Below are positions 53,279-63,566 of a DNA stretch of 64,000 nucleotides, piece by piece. Where the stretch lies: assembly GCA_900318035.1 (NCBI GenBank), contig ONJC01000012.1:89631-153630 (forward strand). The letters run 5' to 3'. Source of the stretch: an uncultured Methanobrevibacter sp. (GTDB lineage Archaea; Methanobacteriota; Methanobacteria; Methanobacteriales; Methanobacteriaceae). Every line of letters begins with the position of its first letter. Position 1 is the first letter of the stretch. Both the position numbers and the translations under genes were made by a program. A model generated the notes under the pieces. That model was not told the origin of the DNA and made no database searches. It saw only the letters and a list, made by a program, of their open reading frames with translations.

Positions 53279-56008
53279 CTACTTAACAGTAATTTTTACT
53301 TTCACTGATTTTGCCTTGTTGTAGCATTTGTTGGCTACAGAGCTGACGGTTGCTGTATATTTGCCCTTTTTGGTCAGTTTGGTGATTTTGAATGTTGCCT
53401 GACCTTTGGTATTGGTGTAGGCATAGTAAGTTTTCTTGTTGACTTTGATGGCAACCTTAACCTTCTGGTTGACATTCAAGGTTATAGCGTATTTTTTGGT
53501 TTTGACTGATTTTTTGAATGTCTTTGCCTTGGCTGATATTTTTGGAGTTGCCTTTTTAACAGTGATTTTTGCTGTAGTCTGCGCAGTTTCATAACTGATT
53601 TTTGCATCGTATGAACCCGGAGCATATCTGATTGCTAATGTTACCTGACCATTGGCATTGGTTTTGATATTTTTTACCGCACTTCCGATGACAACTTCCA
53701 CATACTCATTTGCTATGGCGTTTCCTTTATTATCCTTCAAATATACTACCAGTTTGGTTGATGTTCCATATGTTTTAGTGACAGCCTTTGCAGTCAAAAT
53801 TGGATACTCATCAGCAACATTGAAAGTCACAGTGTTTGATGTAGAGGCATTCAAGTTAGAATCACCATTATAAAATGCAGTTACAGTATAGTTTCCAGCA
53901 TCAAGATTATCCAATGTTAAAATAGCCTTACCTGACTTAACAGCAACAGATTGTTCTTTATCATTGACATTGAAAATCACATTGCCAGTAGCGGCAGACG
54001 GAGTTAATGAAGCAGTCAAAGTTGTAACGCCATTGATTTGACTTGAAACTAAAGAAATATTTGATTTAGCCTTGGAAATGACAAGCTTGAAAGTTTTTTG
54101 CTCGTTGTTAACCGGATTGACTGCAGTCACATTATAATTTCCAACATCCAAATCAATATTTGCTGTTGCAACACCATTGCTGTTAGTTTTTGCAGAGTAC
54201 TCTCTGCCATTAATCTTGAAAATAACTTGATTTGCACTTAAAGCATTGCCATCAGTATTTAAAAATGCAGAACTAATTTTAGTTTTTAAATACTCTGAAT
54301 TCACATCATTTGCAGAAATTGTTGGTTTAACCGTGATTTTTGAAGTTTTCAAGACACCTCCATAAGCAGAAGTTATATTATAACTTCCAATAGGCAAATC
54401 TAAATCAATACTTGCTTTACCTTTAGAATCCGTTTTAATTTTTGATGTTTTGCCATTAACTGTGATATTAACATAAACATTGCTTACAGGACTATTATTC
54501 ATTGTTAATATTACAGTATACTTTTGAGATTCCCCGTTATACAATGATACATCAGATGCGGAAAATAAATACGGAATAATAACCTTAATATTATTTCCAT
54601 ACAACTTATAATCAGCATAATATCCAGAATTATCTGAAAAAATACAATTATCTAATACCCCATCATCACCAAACCATTTAACTGCACCAACAGAATCATT
54701 ATAATCCTTAGTGCCTGCAGAAAAAGTCATGTCAAGATTATAATCATGATAATAATAATTAATGGCATATATTCCAGAGTCATAATTGTTATACAACACT
54801 TCAAAATCTTTTTCACCCCAGTTATCATAAACTGTAAGTGAGCCAGGGGATTGTAGATTTTTGTGTTCTATTGAAACTCCATTATTACTGAAATTACAAT
54901 TTTTAATGGCAGTATTATCTCCATATACTCCAATTGTGGAAAGTATACCCTTATTAAACATGAAATTAGAATCTTGAACAGAACAATTATTTCCACCAAT
55001 ATAAATTACTTCTGTGAAAAATTTTTCTTTAGATTTGAATTTATTCTCTTTATTACGTCCGTTGATAAAATTTAAATTAGATATATTGACATTATCTGCA
55101 GAGACATAAAAAAATGGATTTTTAGAAAGCCCATCAAGGGTTGTTTTTCCTATGCCGATTATATTTATAGATTTATCAATGTAAATTGGATTTCCATCTG
55201 TAATATAATATCCGGATAATTCAATTGTGCTCCCTTCAGAAGCATCATCAATTAAATCTATAATATCATGAAACTTTTTCAAATCATATGAATAAATACA
55301 ATTTCTTATTGTTACTTCAGTATCATTTTGAATGTCATCTTGTTGATAATCAAGATTTACATTATTTTTAAACTCACAATATTCAATTAAACAGTTTTTA
55401 CCTACAACTACTATTGCACCACCATGTCCTGCAGAATTACTTTCAAAATAACAGTTGCTAACAGTCAAATAATTATCAAACAAATAGATTGCTCCAGCAC
55501 CATAATCAACTTTACAGTTTATGAACTTACAATTGGTAACAATACCATATGAATCTTTTGAACCGTCATAAGTTCCACTCCACCAATCTATTGCTCCGGA
55601 TGATATGTCTCTACCATTAATAAAAGTCATATTATTAATTTTAACATTCTTTCCATTTATTTCGAAAATTTTTGACATTCCTTTTGCATCAAGAATTGCA
55701 CCATTACCTTCAACATTTAATGTTTTGGGAATTTTGATTTTAGATCCGTTTCCGGCGTAATTTCCAGAAAGAACTATTGTATCACCTGCATTCGCATAAT
55801 TGATTGTTTTTTGAATATCTGAAAAAGTATTACCATTTACAGCATGTGTTGTCGACAATACCTCGTCAGAAATAACTTCCAGATTATCATCAACAGCTAC
55901 TTCGCTTGCTATTTCATCAGTTGAATTCAAATCACTTGCACTAACAGCAGAAATTGCAAGCAAACTTACAAGAAAAATAGCCATTAACATGAATTTTTTG
56001 TTTAACAA
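53279..56008 (-). CDS. Secreted adhesin-like protein with parallel beta-helix and Ig-like repeats (TTG start)
   Basis: 909 residues from a TTG start at 56008, giving MLNKKFMLMAIFLVSLLAISAVSAS, the same MLNKK opening as the other adhesin; an ATG five codons upstream includes the GGAGG ribosome site and is rejected. The N-terminal half has Asn/Gly-rich pectate-lyase-like beta-helix turns (INNMTFINGRD, NVNISNLNFINGRN). The second half has five or more Ig-like modules (SNISLVSSQINGVTTLTAS, NLDAGNYTVTAFYNGDS). The Lys-rich C-terminal domain matches the other adhesin (TKKGKYTATVSS). No membrane anchor. Confidence 0.87.
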   Translation of the reverse strand: MLNKKFMLMAIFLVSLLAISAVSASDLNSTDEIASEVAVDDNLEVISDEVLSTTHAVNGNTFSDIQKTINYANAGDTIVLSGNYAGNGSKIKIPKTLNVEGNGAILDAKGMSKIFEINGKNVKINNMTFINGRDISSGAIDWWSGTYDGSKDSYGIVTNCKFINCKVDYGAGAIYLFDNYLTVSNCYFESNSAGHGGAIVVVGKNCLIEYCEFKNNVNLDYQQDDIQNDTEVTIRNCIYSYDLKKFHDIIDLIDDASEGSTIELSGYYITDGNPIYIDKSINIIGIGKTTLDGLSKNPFFYVSADNVNISNLNFINGRNKENKFKSKEKFFTEVIYIGGNNCSVQDSNFMFNKGILSTIGVYGDNTAIKNCNFSNNGVSIEHKNLQSPGSLTVYDNWGEKDFEVLYNNYDSGIYAINYYYHDYNLDMTFSAGTKDYNDSVGAVKWFGDDGVLDNCIFSDNSGYYADYKLYGNNIKVIIPYLFSASDVSLYNGESQKYTVILTMNNSPVSNVYVNITVNGKTSKIKTDSKGKASIDLDLPIGSYNITSAYGGVLKTSKITVKPTISANDVNSEYLKTKISSAFLNTDGNALSANQVIFKINGREYSAKTNSNGVATANIDLDVGNYNVTAVNPVNNEQKTFKLVISKAKSNISLVSSQINGVTTLTASLTPSAATGNVIFNVNDKEQSVAVKSGKAILTLDNLDAGNYTVTAFYNGDSNLNASTSNTVTFNVADEYPILTAKAVTKTYGTSTKLVVYLKDNKGNAIANEYVEVVIGSAVKNIKTNANGQVTLAIRYAPGSYDAKISYETAQTTAKITVKKATPKISAKAKTFKKSVKTKKYAITLNVNQKVKVAIKVNKKTYYAYTNTKGQATFKITKLTKKGKYTATVSSVANKCYNKAKSVKVKITVK

Positions 56009-56180
56009 CTTAATATCCTCCATAAAAATCTAATTTTAAAAATAATTCAATGAAAATAGATTTAACGATATATGTATATATAGATTTCTATTAAAGCCTT
56101 AAACTAAAAAAATAGCGCAAAAAATTGAGTAAAAAATTTTTTACAAAAATATAAAGTAAAACAAGAAAAATCAAACAATA

Positions 56181-57146
56181 TTACTTCCATAACCTTGGAT
56201 AAGTATTCGGTTTCATAAATACTTTAGAAACATTCACTGCAAATCCAGAATCCGCTTCCAAAATTTCATTTGAAGTCAATAAGGAATGACCTGCACCGAC
56301 AAGTTCACCTTTCAGGGTTTCAATCGCTACAATATCATTCTTTTGAATGTTATCTGCCAAACTGGATATTCCACCACATGCAAGATCTGCACCGTGACAA
56401 ACCGCATCTACGGCTGAATCCTTGATTACAATTTTAGGCAGGTAATCTGCAGCCCTTTCCATCGGCATTATTGCATCGCGAAGGAATGATTCATCACCAT
56501 CTTCAATCCAGAAATGGTATGCATCGGTAACATCCTGCAATGTAACCAGGTTATTTTTTTCCGTAAATGAACCAACTTGAGTTCTTCTAAGCTCAGCCAT
56601 ATGAGCTCCTACACCTAAAGCTTCACCGATATTGTGACAGTATGTTCGCACATAGGTTCCAGCTTCACATCCGATTCTGAAAAGCACATCTCTGCCCTCT
56701 ATTTCATAAATAGTGGAATAGTAAATGTTACGTGTTCTCATTTCACGTTTTACTGCAGACTTTACAGGAGGCAATTGGAATATCTTACCTGTAAATTCGG
56801 CAAATACTTCACGAATTTTTTCTTCACTAACATCCTGATGGAATGTCAATAAACATACATATTCCTTAGGAGCGGTTAAAAGTAGTTGTATTGCACGGGT
56901 TGCCTCATCAAGACCGACAGGCAAAATTCCGGTTACTTTAGGATCCAGTGTTCCGCCGTGACCTGATTTTTCAATTGGTAAAATTCTTTTAATCCATGAG
57001 TCTATTTCATGAGATGTCGGACCAGACGGTTTATCCAGGTTAATTACTCCTTTAGAAATATAATCAGTAATTTCTCTTTCTTCAGGTTTGCAGCCAAAAT
57101 TAGAATCAGTAAAACTTCTGGATTTTGTAACCATCTCAAACTTCAT
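56181..57146 (-). CDS. cbf5: tRNA/rRNA pseudouridine synthase Cbf5 (TruB family)
   Basis: Catalytic aspartate in GHGGTLDPKVTGILPVGLDEATR, YVCLLTFHQDVSEEKI, FQLPPVKSAVKREMRTRNIYY, and a C-terminal PUA domain with YLPKIVIKDSAVDAVCHGADLACGG and ALGVGAHMAELRRTQVG. It is the catalytic subunit of H/ACA RNPs and may also act alone on tRNA U55. 321 residues. Last gene of the ribosomal tail here; about 9 kb of accessory sequence follows before tRNA-Ser. Confidence 0.96.
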   Translation of the reverse strand: MKFEMVTKSRSFTDSNFGCKPEEREITDYISKGVINLDKPSGPTSHEIDSWIKRILPIEKSGHGGTLDPKVTGILPVGLDEATRAIQLLLTAPKEYVCLLTFHQDVSEEKIREVFAEFTGKIFQLPPVKSAVKREMRTRNIYYSTIYEIEGRDVLFRIGCEAGTYVRTYCHNIGEALGVGAHMAELRRTQVGSFTEKNNLVTLQDVTDAYHFWIEDGDESFLRDAIMPMERAADYLPKIVIKDSAVDAVCHGADLACGGISSLADNIQKNDIVAIETLKGELVGAGHSLLTSNEILEADSGFAVNVSKVFMKPNTYPRLWK

Positions 57147-57209
57147 GAAAAAAACCTTTAAAAAATAGTATAAAAAATAGTAAAATAATGAATAAACTTA
57201 ATTATTCAT

Positions 57210-57431
57210 TTATAAATCTGCTAAAGCTGCTTTGATAGCTTCGATATCGCCTGAAACATCGATAGTGTCTTCAGTTGGTTCTAAGTGAGCAATATTACAT
57301 CTTCTGTTTTTAACTGCTTCACCAACAACTTCTACAAAGTTTTCGTCGATAATTTCAACGATTGCGCATTTTTCACCTGCTTCTCTACCAGCAATTTTAA
57401 CACATACTCTACCTACTTCGATTGATGCCAT
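57210..57431 (-). CDS. rpl14e: 50S ribosomal protein L14e (eL14)
   Basis: 73 residues, starting MASIEVGRVCVKIAGREAGEK with VEIIDENFVEVVG and RRCNIAHLEP, a KOW-like archaeal L14e. It starts directly after cmk's stop. Confidence 0.96.
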   Translation of the reverse strand: MASIEVGRVCVKIAGREAGEKCAIVEIIDENFVEVVGEAVKNRRCNIAHLEPTEDTIDVSGDIEAIKAALADL

Positions 57432-57953
57432 TTATATCACCTTTAATGTTTGAATAATGATTTCTGATACTTTTTCAGGATTGAAAGTACCAGTATTTAT
57501 AATTAAATCATAGACATCCATATTTGATATGTCAATATTATGGATTTCCATGTATCTTAAGGCTTCACTTTTTTCACGAACAATAATTTCTTCTTTAGCC
57601 ACTTCAACAGATTTGCTTTCCCTATTGGCAATTCTTTGAGAACGAACATCGAATGGAGTAACCAAGCAAATTTTTAAATCTGCATTATCAACAAAAAATG
57701 CAGATAATCTTCCTTCAAGAATAAGGTTTTCTGCTTCTTTGGCTTTTAAAGCTTGCCTTTTGTCAATTTCCTTGTCAATATCATCATTACCTTCAGCAAA
57801 TTCACTAAACTCAAGAACACTCATTCCTCTTTCAGCAGCCATTTCTCTAAAGACAAAACCTGCTGAGATATATGGAATGTCTAATTTTTCACTGAGAAGT
57901 TCAGCAGTGGTTGTTGTTCCGGTTCCAGCTAATCCGCCGACAGTAATAATCAT
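57432..57953 (-). CDS. cmk: Cytidylate kinase (archaeal type)
   Basis: 173 residues. P-loop [20 protein letters not shown] is the archaeal form with Thr in place of the usual Lys-Thr pair, then ISAGFVFREMAAERG and LILEGRLSAFF. It phosphorylates CMP and dCMP. Its ATG overlaps the rpl34e stop as TAATG, so the two are coupled. Confidence 0.93.
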   Translation of the reverse strand: MIITVGGLAGTGTTTTAELLSEKLDIPYISAGFVFREMAAERGMSVLEFSEFAEGNDDIDKEIDKRQALKAKEAENLILEGRLSAFFVDNADLKICLVTPFDVRSQRIANRESKSVEVAKEEIIVREKSEALRYMEIHNIDISNMDVYDLIINTGTFNPEKVSEIIIQTLKVI

Positions 57954-58219
57954 TATTTTCTAGCCTCGTTTTTGAAAAGTTTACGAGCACAGCTTGAACA
58001 TAAGTACCCGCCGTATGGACGATTAGGTCTTTTAGCTGTTTTTGACAATTTACTAATTTCATATGGACGTCCACGAGGAACTCCATGTAACACCGCACCA
58101 CATTCAGCACAAACGTGCTTGGATGGTTTTTTCTTTTTGTATCTTAAAACATTATCTCCGCCAGGAGTGTTTTTATGAACTCTTTTATATGATCTTGATC
58201 TAAACCTATTTGCAGGCAT
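57953..58219 (-). CDS. rpl34e: 50S ribosomal protein L34e (eL34)
   Basis: 88 residues: [22 protein letters not shown] and zinc-type cysteines [10 protein letters not shown] and [16 protein letters not shown] precedes the ATG. The 125-base gap upstream (58220-58344) holds only AT-rich sequence with no visible RNA. Confidence 0.96.
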   Translation of the reverse strand: MPANRFRSRSYKRVHKNTPGGDNVLRYKKKKPSKHVCAECGAVLHGVPRGRPYEISKLSKTAKRPNRPYGGYLCSSCARKLFKNEARK

Positions 58220-58344
58220 TTAATCACCTATAAATTAATTTAATTAAATAAAATATTTGATAATTGTGTAATAGCGTATTCTTAAAATAGAATAATATAC
58301 TATATTTTTTTCATCATTAATAAATGTATGTTTAATGGCCGATT

Positions 58345-58923
58345 TTAGAACCCTTGTTTAAATCCTAAGTATTTTCTTAAAATCTGACTCATACCGAAAG
58401 TACAAATCATATACCATAATAACCAACCGATACCATATGGAATAGTTGCTTTACCTCCATACACAAAACTACCAATAACATGCCAAAGAGGTGTTAAAGT
58501 AACCCAATAAACAGTTTTTGGTAAAATTATCACTAAATTATGAATTGCAGATGTTCTCATCCAGAAGAAAATCAAAATAATTGGAACGAAAGTAACAATC
58601 ATAGGTTTGAATTGATCAGTCATCATTGCAGTCTGGTCTTTCATCATATCAGCCTGTTTGGCCTGAAGTTCTGCAATTTTTTTTCCGTCTCCTCTTTTTT
58701 GAGCTTCCCTGAGTTCTTTATTGAATTCTTGCATTGCCTTTTGCTTTTCGTTTAATTCATCTTGATCCACTAAATACTTGTTAGCAACAGTTGTGATTAA
58801 AGAAACAATAAATGCAATAATTAAAACTGTTAAAGCCGGATTAGCTGGATTAGGATCTATGGCTAAAATTGGATTAAAAATCGCATTCAAAACACCATAA
58901 ATCGGTCCCATTATATCAACCAT
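58345..58923 (-). CDS. EMC3/TMCO1-like membrane protein (DUF106 family)
   Basis: 192 residues: a span near 25-50 (LTVLIIAFIVSLITTVANKYL), a cytosolic coiled coil (EKQKAMQEFNKELREAQKRGD, ELQAKQADMMKD), then two further hydrophobic regions (FVPIILIFFWM, and the C-terminal GIGWLLWYMICTFGMSQIL). This is the archaeal Oxa1/YidC/Get1 superfamily arrangement. It is located beside secY, as in other archaea, and is a presumed membrane-protein insertase. Confidence 0.9.
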   Translation of the reverse strand: MVDIMGPIYGVLNAIFNPILAIDPNPANPALTVLIIAFIVSLITTVANKYLVDQDELNEKQKAMQEFNKELREAQKRGDGKKIAELQAKQADMMKDQTAMMTDQFKPMIVTFVPIILIFFWMRTSAIHNLVIILPKTVYWVTLTPLWHVIGSFVYGGKATIPYGIGWLLWYMICTFGMSQILRKYLGFKQGF

Positions 58924-58933
58924 AATTATACCC

Positions 58934-59494
58934 CTATAAATTTAATACATCTACTAATTTTCCAACAGAAGAATCCAAATGATTGTCATGATTATATAAG
59001 ATTTTCACAGTAGCTCCTGTTAATGTCGCATATGCCATTGAAGTAGCCCTGTTCATTTCTTGATGTAATTGAATTTCTTTTGCTTTTTGTTTGTCTCTGA
59101 CACGAGTATCATCATTCATTCTTCTAAAGATAATCTCATCTGGATCAGCTTCAATCAAAATAAAAAGATCTGGTTTTAATTCTTCTAAAACCCAAATTGG
59201 AAGGCCAGGCAAGAAACCGGATGGGGTATTGATAGTACAATGAGTGTCCACAATAACATTATCCTTTTCAGACCTTTCCTTAATTTCTTTAGCAGCTTTT
59301 GCTTGAATTTCCTTTTGTGTTTCAGCTGATAATTTCCTTAAAGCGTCTCTATCTTGAACGATATTTTCTTTAATAGCGATTTCAGTCATTATGTCTCCAT
59401 AATTCAAATGCACATAATCGACTTCATCTAAAGCTTTGCCAAGTAAAGTTGAACTTCCAGAACCTGGAATTCCTGTTAATACAACTAATTTCAA
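58934..59494 (-). CDS. adkA: Adenylate kinase, archaeal AdkA type
   Basis: 186 residues: P-loop LTGIPGSGSSTLLGKAL with Ser in the place of the usual Lys, as in archaeal AdkA, then HLNYGDIMTEIA, IVDTHCTINTPSGFLPG and FILIEADPDEIIFRRMNDDTR. It converts ATP plus AMP to two ADP. It follows secY by 46 bases, the standard order. Confidence 0.95.
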   Translation of the reverse strand: MKLVVLTGIPGSGSSTLLGKALDEVDYVHLNYGDIMTEIAIKENIVQDRDALRKLSAETQKEIQAKAAKEIKERSEKDNVIVDTHCTINTPSGFLPGLPIWVLEELKPDLFILIEADPDEIIFRRMNDDTRVRDKQKAKEIQLHQEMNRATSMAYATLTGATVKILYNHDNHLDSSVGKLVDVLNL

Positions 59495-59540
59495 TTTAAT
59501 CCCTCACCTTTTTTTTTAAAAAGATAAAAATATAGGAGAT

Positions 59541-60899
59541 TTAATCTCCTAAGAATTTTCTAAGAACTGGATTTGAGGACATGAGCTGTTCCTCTGCCAT
59601 TTCTTCATAAAGTTTGTGAACAATACCTACAGTAAGCAGTACACCAGTACCTCCACCTAAAGCACCTGTCAAGTCTGCAAGGAAAGCAATGAGACCTACA
59701 TATATACCACTGATAATGGTAAGTGCAGGAATATACTTTTTCAAGATTTTGTATAACTGACGTTTACTGCTTCTGAAACCAGGTATCTGAATACCTGAAT
59801 TGTAAAGTTGTTCAGAAATCTTTTTAGCATTTAAACCACTGATTTCAACCCATAGATATGAGAATAACATACAACATAGTATAAAGAATACTGCATATAC
59901 CAAAACATGAACAGGTTCTGTAATGAACATGTGCAGTTTAGGTGTTGATAAAAGCCATGCAATACCGTCAACAGGTTTACCCTTATCAATGTGACCTAAA
60001 ATAGGAACACCTATCTTTTGGAAAACATTTGCGAAGAGTGTTACGTTTACAAGTAATGCACTGGTCAAAATAACCGGCATGTTACTGGAGTAAACGAATT
60101 TTAATGGATATTTACCAACAGATCCTCTGATTCTTCCGTGACCTCTTACACTACCGTGAGAAATAGGAATTTCCACTCTCATGGATTCACCATAAAGAAC
60201 AACTAAGAATACAATAATAGTTGCGAATAACGGAATCAATACAGAGAAGTCATAAACTCCCATGGTTGCATTTTGGATGAATTTTGGAATGATACCTGCG
60301 AACAGACCATCAGTTCCGTTTAAGATACTGAATGTACCAACAACAATTTGTTGACATACACCTGCTGCAATGAATAATCCGATACCACTACCGAATCCCC
60401 ATTTTGATACAACCTCATCAAGGTAAATAATTACCAACGCACCAATAACCAATTGTAAAATCAAAAGTGCAGTATATGAACCGTCTATAGGAGTTAAGTT
60501 ACCAGTTAATACTAAAACAGAAGCCTCGAATAAAGTAAAAACAATAGACAATACTTTTTGAGTAGCTTGAAAATGAGACTTATCTTTATGAGAAGATAAA
60601 TCTAAATCCAAAAGATTAGAACCTACTAACAATTGCAGTACAATTGAAGCAGTAACAATAGGACCAATTCCTAAAGTAAGAATTGAACCAAAACTTCCCG
60701 CCATAACTGCCCTTACTTGAGCAAACTGGTCAATAGCTCCAGGAGCTAAACCGTATAATGGAATTAAAGTTAAGAAATAATATAATACTAAAACTAATGC
60801 AGTCCATTTAAGTTTTTCATTGAAATCTTCTCTGTGAACCGGAGATTTGACTTCAGGAACAACTTTAAATATTGGCTCTAATACTTCTAGTGATGACAT
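59541..60899 (-). CDS. secY: Protein translocase channel subunit SecY (Sec61 alpha)
   Basis: 452 residues with ten membrane spans. Plug and pore region TALVLVLYYFLTLIPLYGL and GSFGSILTLGIGPIVTASIVLQLLVGS; the cytosolic SHGSVRGHGRIRGSVGKYPLKFVYSSNMP loop, GTGVLLTVGIVHKLYEEM at the end. It forms the export channel used by the adhesins and the LPATG protein in this window. Follows rpl15 by about 29 bases. Confidence 0.97.
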   Translation of the reverse strand: MSSLEVLEPIFKVVPEVKSPVHREDFNEKLKWTALVLVLYYFLTLIPLYGLAPGAIDQFAQVRAVMAGSFGSILTLGIGPIVTASIVLQLLVGSNLLDLDLSSHKDKSHFQATQKVLSIVFTLFEASVLVLTGNLTPIDGSYTALLILQLVIGALVIIYLDEVVSKWGFGSGIGLFIAAGVCQQIVVGTFSILNGTDGLFAGIIPKFIQNATMGVYDFSVLIPLFATIIVFLVVLYGESMRVEIPISHGSVRGHGRIRGSVGKYPLKFVYSSNMPVILTSALLVNVTLFANVFQKIGVPILGHIDKGKPVDGIAWLLSTPKLHMFITEPVHVLVYAVFFILCCMLFSYLWVEISGLNAKKISEQLYNSGIQIPGFRSSKRQLYKILKKYIPALTIISGIYVGLIAFLADLTGALGGGTGVLLTVGIVHKLYEEMAEEQLMSSNPVLRKFLGD

Positions 60900-60928
60900 T
60901 TTCTTCCCCGATAATAAAATAAAGGAAG

Positions 60929-61366
60929 CTATAATTCTATAGCTTCTCCTCCTAATTCTTCAATTTTTTCAATAGCACCAGCGGAAAATTTAGGAGCTGA
61001 TATTTTGAAAGTTTTAGTGATATTTCCTTTAGCTAAAACTTTATCATAGCCTAACTCAGTAACATCAATGACAATCGCATCTCCGTCTTTTGATGCTTTT
61101 CCACTTGCAATTAAATTTTCAGCTTGTTCTTCTAAATAAATTAAATTAACAGCATTGACTTTTTTAATCATTTTTTGAGGTCTTTTGAAACCGTGTTTAC
61201 CAAAGTGGTCTGGGTCGTGAATTACAGTCCAGGTCCAGTGTTGTTTACCCATACCTGCTTTACCTTTTCCACCTTTGTTACCTGCACCTCTACGTTTTTT
61301 GGTACAGCCTCCACCGTTGGATCTAGAACCTCTTTGTTTGTTAATTTTACGTTTTGTTCTAATCAT
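60929..61366 (-). CDS. rpl15: 50S ribosomal protein L15 (uL15)
   Basis: 145 residues from MIRTKRKINKQRGSRSNGGG, with KGGKGKAGMGKQHWTWTV and HGFKRPQKMI. The ATG at 61366 follows AGGTG; a longer frame upstream adds three residues. It precedes secY. Confidence 0.96.
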   Translation of the reverse strand: MIRTKRKINKQRGSRSNGGGCTKKRRGAGNKGGKGKAGMGKQHWTWTVIHDPDHFGKHGFKRPQKMIKKVNAVNLIYLEEQAENLIASGKASKDGDAIVIDVTELGYDKVLAKGNITKTFKISAPKFSAGAIEKIEELGGEAIEL

Positions 61367-61381
61367 ATTATACACCTGATT

Positions 61382-61840
61382 TTAAAGCATTCTTTTTGCA
61401 AGGTCGTTAATTCCTTCTCCCCTGTAACCTAAAGATCCACCTTCTTTTACAGATAAACGGATGTCTTCGTATCCTTTTCTTGGAGGATGTAAACGGAATA
61501 CAGGTTTAATACCTACATCAGCTAATTTAACATCAGAATTAATTAAAGCTTTAGCTAATTCCTGAATGTCACTGTAATCTGAATTTTCAGCAACATATTC
61601 ATCAGTAACTTTAACATTACCTGGAAGTCTACCTCTTTTAGCAATGATAGCTGCTAAAGTTTCAGCATCAATTTCTCCCCAAGTGATGTAATCCTTAGAT
61701 TTTTGAAGCATACCTTCGTAACTAGGATTTTCTTCAACTAAAACTGCATGGCTGATTCTGTTAAGTCTTAACATATCTAAAGTGTCAGCGATATTTTTGA
61801 TGACACCGGTAGTTCCTCTAACTCTAATAACTAAAAACAT
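61382..61840 (-). CDS. rpl30: 50S ribosomal protein L30 (uL30)
   Basis: 152 residues, archaeal long form: [47 protein letters not shown] and the C-terminal [26 protein letters not shown]. Preceded by GGTGAT. Confidence 0.97.
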   Translation of the reverse strand: MFLVIRVRGTTGVIKNIADTLDMLRLNRISHAVLVEENPSYEGMLQKSKDYITWGEIDAETLAAIIAKRGRLPGNVKVTDEYVAENSDYSDIQELAKALINSDVKLADVGIKPVFRLHPPRKGYEDIRLSVKEGGSLGYRGEGINDLAKRML

Positions 61841-61851
61841 ATAATCACCAT

Positions 61852-62493
61852 CTAGTAGTTAACTCCCATCTTTTTAAGGTCTTCTTGAGTAGCTTTAACA
61901 TTACTTAATTCTTTTAAAGCATTGAATACTGCGTTAGCAAAGTTAACAGTAGTTTGGGTTTGTCCGAAAGTTTGAGACCATACATCACGGATACCTGCAA
62001 GTTTTAAAATAGTTTTACCAACATCACCAACTACTAAACCTACACCTGCCGGAGCTGGCATTAATGAAACACTTACACTACTGGATTTACCTTGTACTTT
62101 GAAAGGTACTGTGTGTTCTCTTCCACAAACACAACCCCAGTCTCCACAGCCTCTTCTGACTTTAATAATGTTGTATTTAGCATTGTCAACAGCTTTTCTG
62201 ATAGCTGGACCTACTTCTTTAGCTTTACCTTGGCCTAATCCAACATATCCATCTTTGTTACCTACAGCAACAATTACTCTGAAATTAACTTTTCTACCAG
62301 ATTTGTGCATCCTTTGAACTAAGTTAACATCCATTACTTCTTCTTCTAAATCTGGAATTAAGGCATCAACTATTTCCAATTCCATAATTGGAAGACCTTT
62401 TTCAAAAATTTCGTCGATATCAGTAATGGTTCCATCTTTAACTAATCTACCCATTTTAGTTTTAGGTTCCCATTCATCAATATTAAAACTCAT
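61852..62493 (-). CDS. rps5: 30S ribosomal protein S5 (uS5)
   Basis: 213 residues: [70 protein letters not shown] and [26 protein letters not shown]. The cysteine-rich loop is usual for archaeal S5. Order rpl18-rps5-rpl30 is standard. Confidence 0.98.
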   Translation of the reverse strand: MSFNIDEWEPKTKMGRLVKDGTITDIDEIFEKGLPIMELEIVDALIPDLEEEVMDVNLVQRMHKSGRKVNFRVIVAVGNKDGYVGLGQGKAKEVGPAIRKAVDNAKYNIIKVRRGCGDWGCVCGREHTVPFKVQGKSSSVSVSLMPAPAGVGLVVGDVGKTILKLAGIRDVWSQTFGQTQTTVNFANAVFNALKELSNVKATQEDLKKMGVNY

Positions 62494-62495
62494 AG

Positions 62496-63077
62496 TTATA
62501 CCTCAGCCTCATCAATATTTTTTAAAGTTTCATCAAAGTTTTTAGGTAACTCGGTTGGATTGAGACCTCTTTCTAAATACTTTGAGAATTTTGCAGCAAC
62601 TTCTTCAGCGTTTAAAGATTCAGCATAATTTGCAACATGTTCTCCTCTGATACGTTCATCTTCAGGGAAAATGAAATCACCGTGAGGGACTTCCAAACCT
62701 GCATCAACAGCACCTTTGAGAGCTGCGAAAATTTTAGATCCTTTAATCGGAGATTTTAAACCGATGTCTAAAATTGCAAAATCAACATCTTTTGCTAAAG
62801 CTCTTTTTGCACAGAGATATGCAGTTAAATAAAATGCGGAAAGGTTGCTTGTATTTCCTTTGTAACCGAATGCCGCTAATTGTTTACTTACTGCAGAAGC
62901 AATAGTGATATCTCCTTCAGGAGCATAATCAATAACTTGAACAGTTGCGTGAGAGTTGGAAACTCTAACAACTAAACGAGATTTTTCGTAATCGACTAAT
63001 TTAATTCTAGCCCCATAGTCAGTTTTTCCTTCTCTTCTTCTTCTGAAAGCTACTTTATAGTTAGTTCCTTGTGCCAT
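62496..63077 (-). CDS. rpl18: 50S ribosomal protein L18 (uL18)
   Basis: 193 residues: [60 protein letters not shown] and [18 protein letters not shown] C-terminal ([16 protein letters not shown]). AGGAGAT precedes the ATG; rps5 follows by 2 bases. Confidence 0.97.
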   Translation of the reverse strand: MAQGTNYKVAFRRRREGKTDYGARIKLVDYEKSRLVVRVSNSHATVQVIDYAPEGDITIASAVSKQLAAFGYKGNTSNLSAFYLTAYLCAKRALAKDVDFAILDIGLKSPIKGSKIFAALKGAVDAGLEVPHGDFIFPEDERIRGEHVANYAESLNAEEVAAKFSKYLERGLNPTELPKNFDETLKNIDEAEV

Positions 63078-63079
63078 GT

Positions 63080-63535
63080 TTAGTCATCTCCTTTAATTAA
63101 ATCATGGTCACGGGCGTAGTTTCTCATGTAAGATTTACTTCTAAATGCGCCACCCTTAGCCATTTTGTATAATTTACGGTAGGTAGTTGCATCAATTACT
63201 TCTTCTTCACGCATTTCTTTAAGATCTCTTCTTAAAGCCCTGATAGTAGTCATCCATGCTTTTTTCTTAGGTGTACGTGCTTTTTTAGCCCCTTTAATAC
63301 TACCTCTACCTTTTCTTTTACCTTTTGCTTTTTGTTCTTTGATTTTTTTAGATCTGTAGCTACTATTACCTGTTTGAGGTTTTGCTTTAATAGCTCCATC
63401 ATTTATTAACTGCTTTACTCCTTCTCTAGTAATCGCCATGGATACTTCTTCCAATCTTTCAGGATCAATCCATACACGATTAAGCCCTACTTTGAGTATA
63501 CTAGCAGCTAATCTTTTTTGAGTTGTAAGATTCAT
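63080..63535 (-). CDS. rpl19e: 50S ribosomal protein L19e (eL19)
   Basis: 151 residues from MNLTTQKRLAASILKVGLNRVW, then AITREGVKQLINDGAI, KRKGRGSIKGAKKARTPKK and RDLKEMREEEVIDATTYRKLY. ATG 63535 follows GGAGGATT; the longer frame upstream has no ribosome site. Confidence 0.97.
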   Translation of the reverse strand: MNLTTQKRLAASILKVGLNRVWIDPERLEEVSMAITREGVKQLINDGAIKAKPQTGNSSYRSKKIKEQKAKGKRKGRGSIKGAKKARTPKKKAWMTTIRALRRDLKEMREEEVIDATTYRKLYKMAKGGAFRSKSYMRNYARDHDLIKGDD

Positions 63536-63566
63536 GTATATAATCCTCCATTCAGCATAGCTGATA

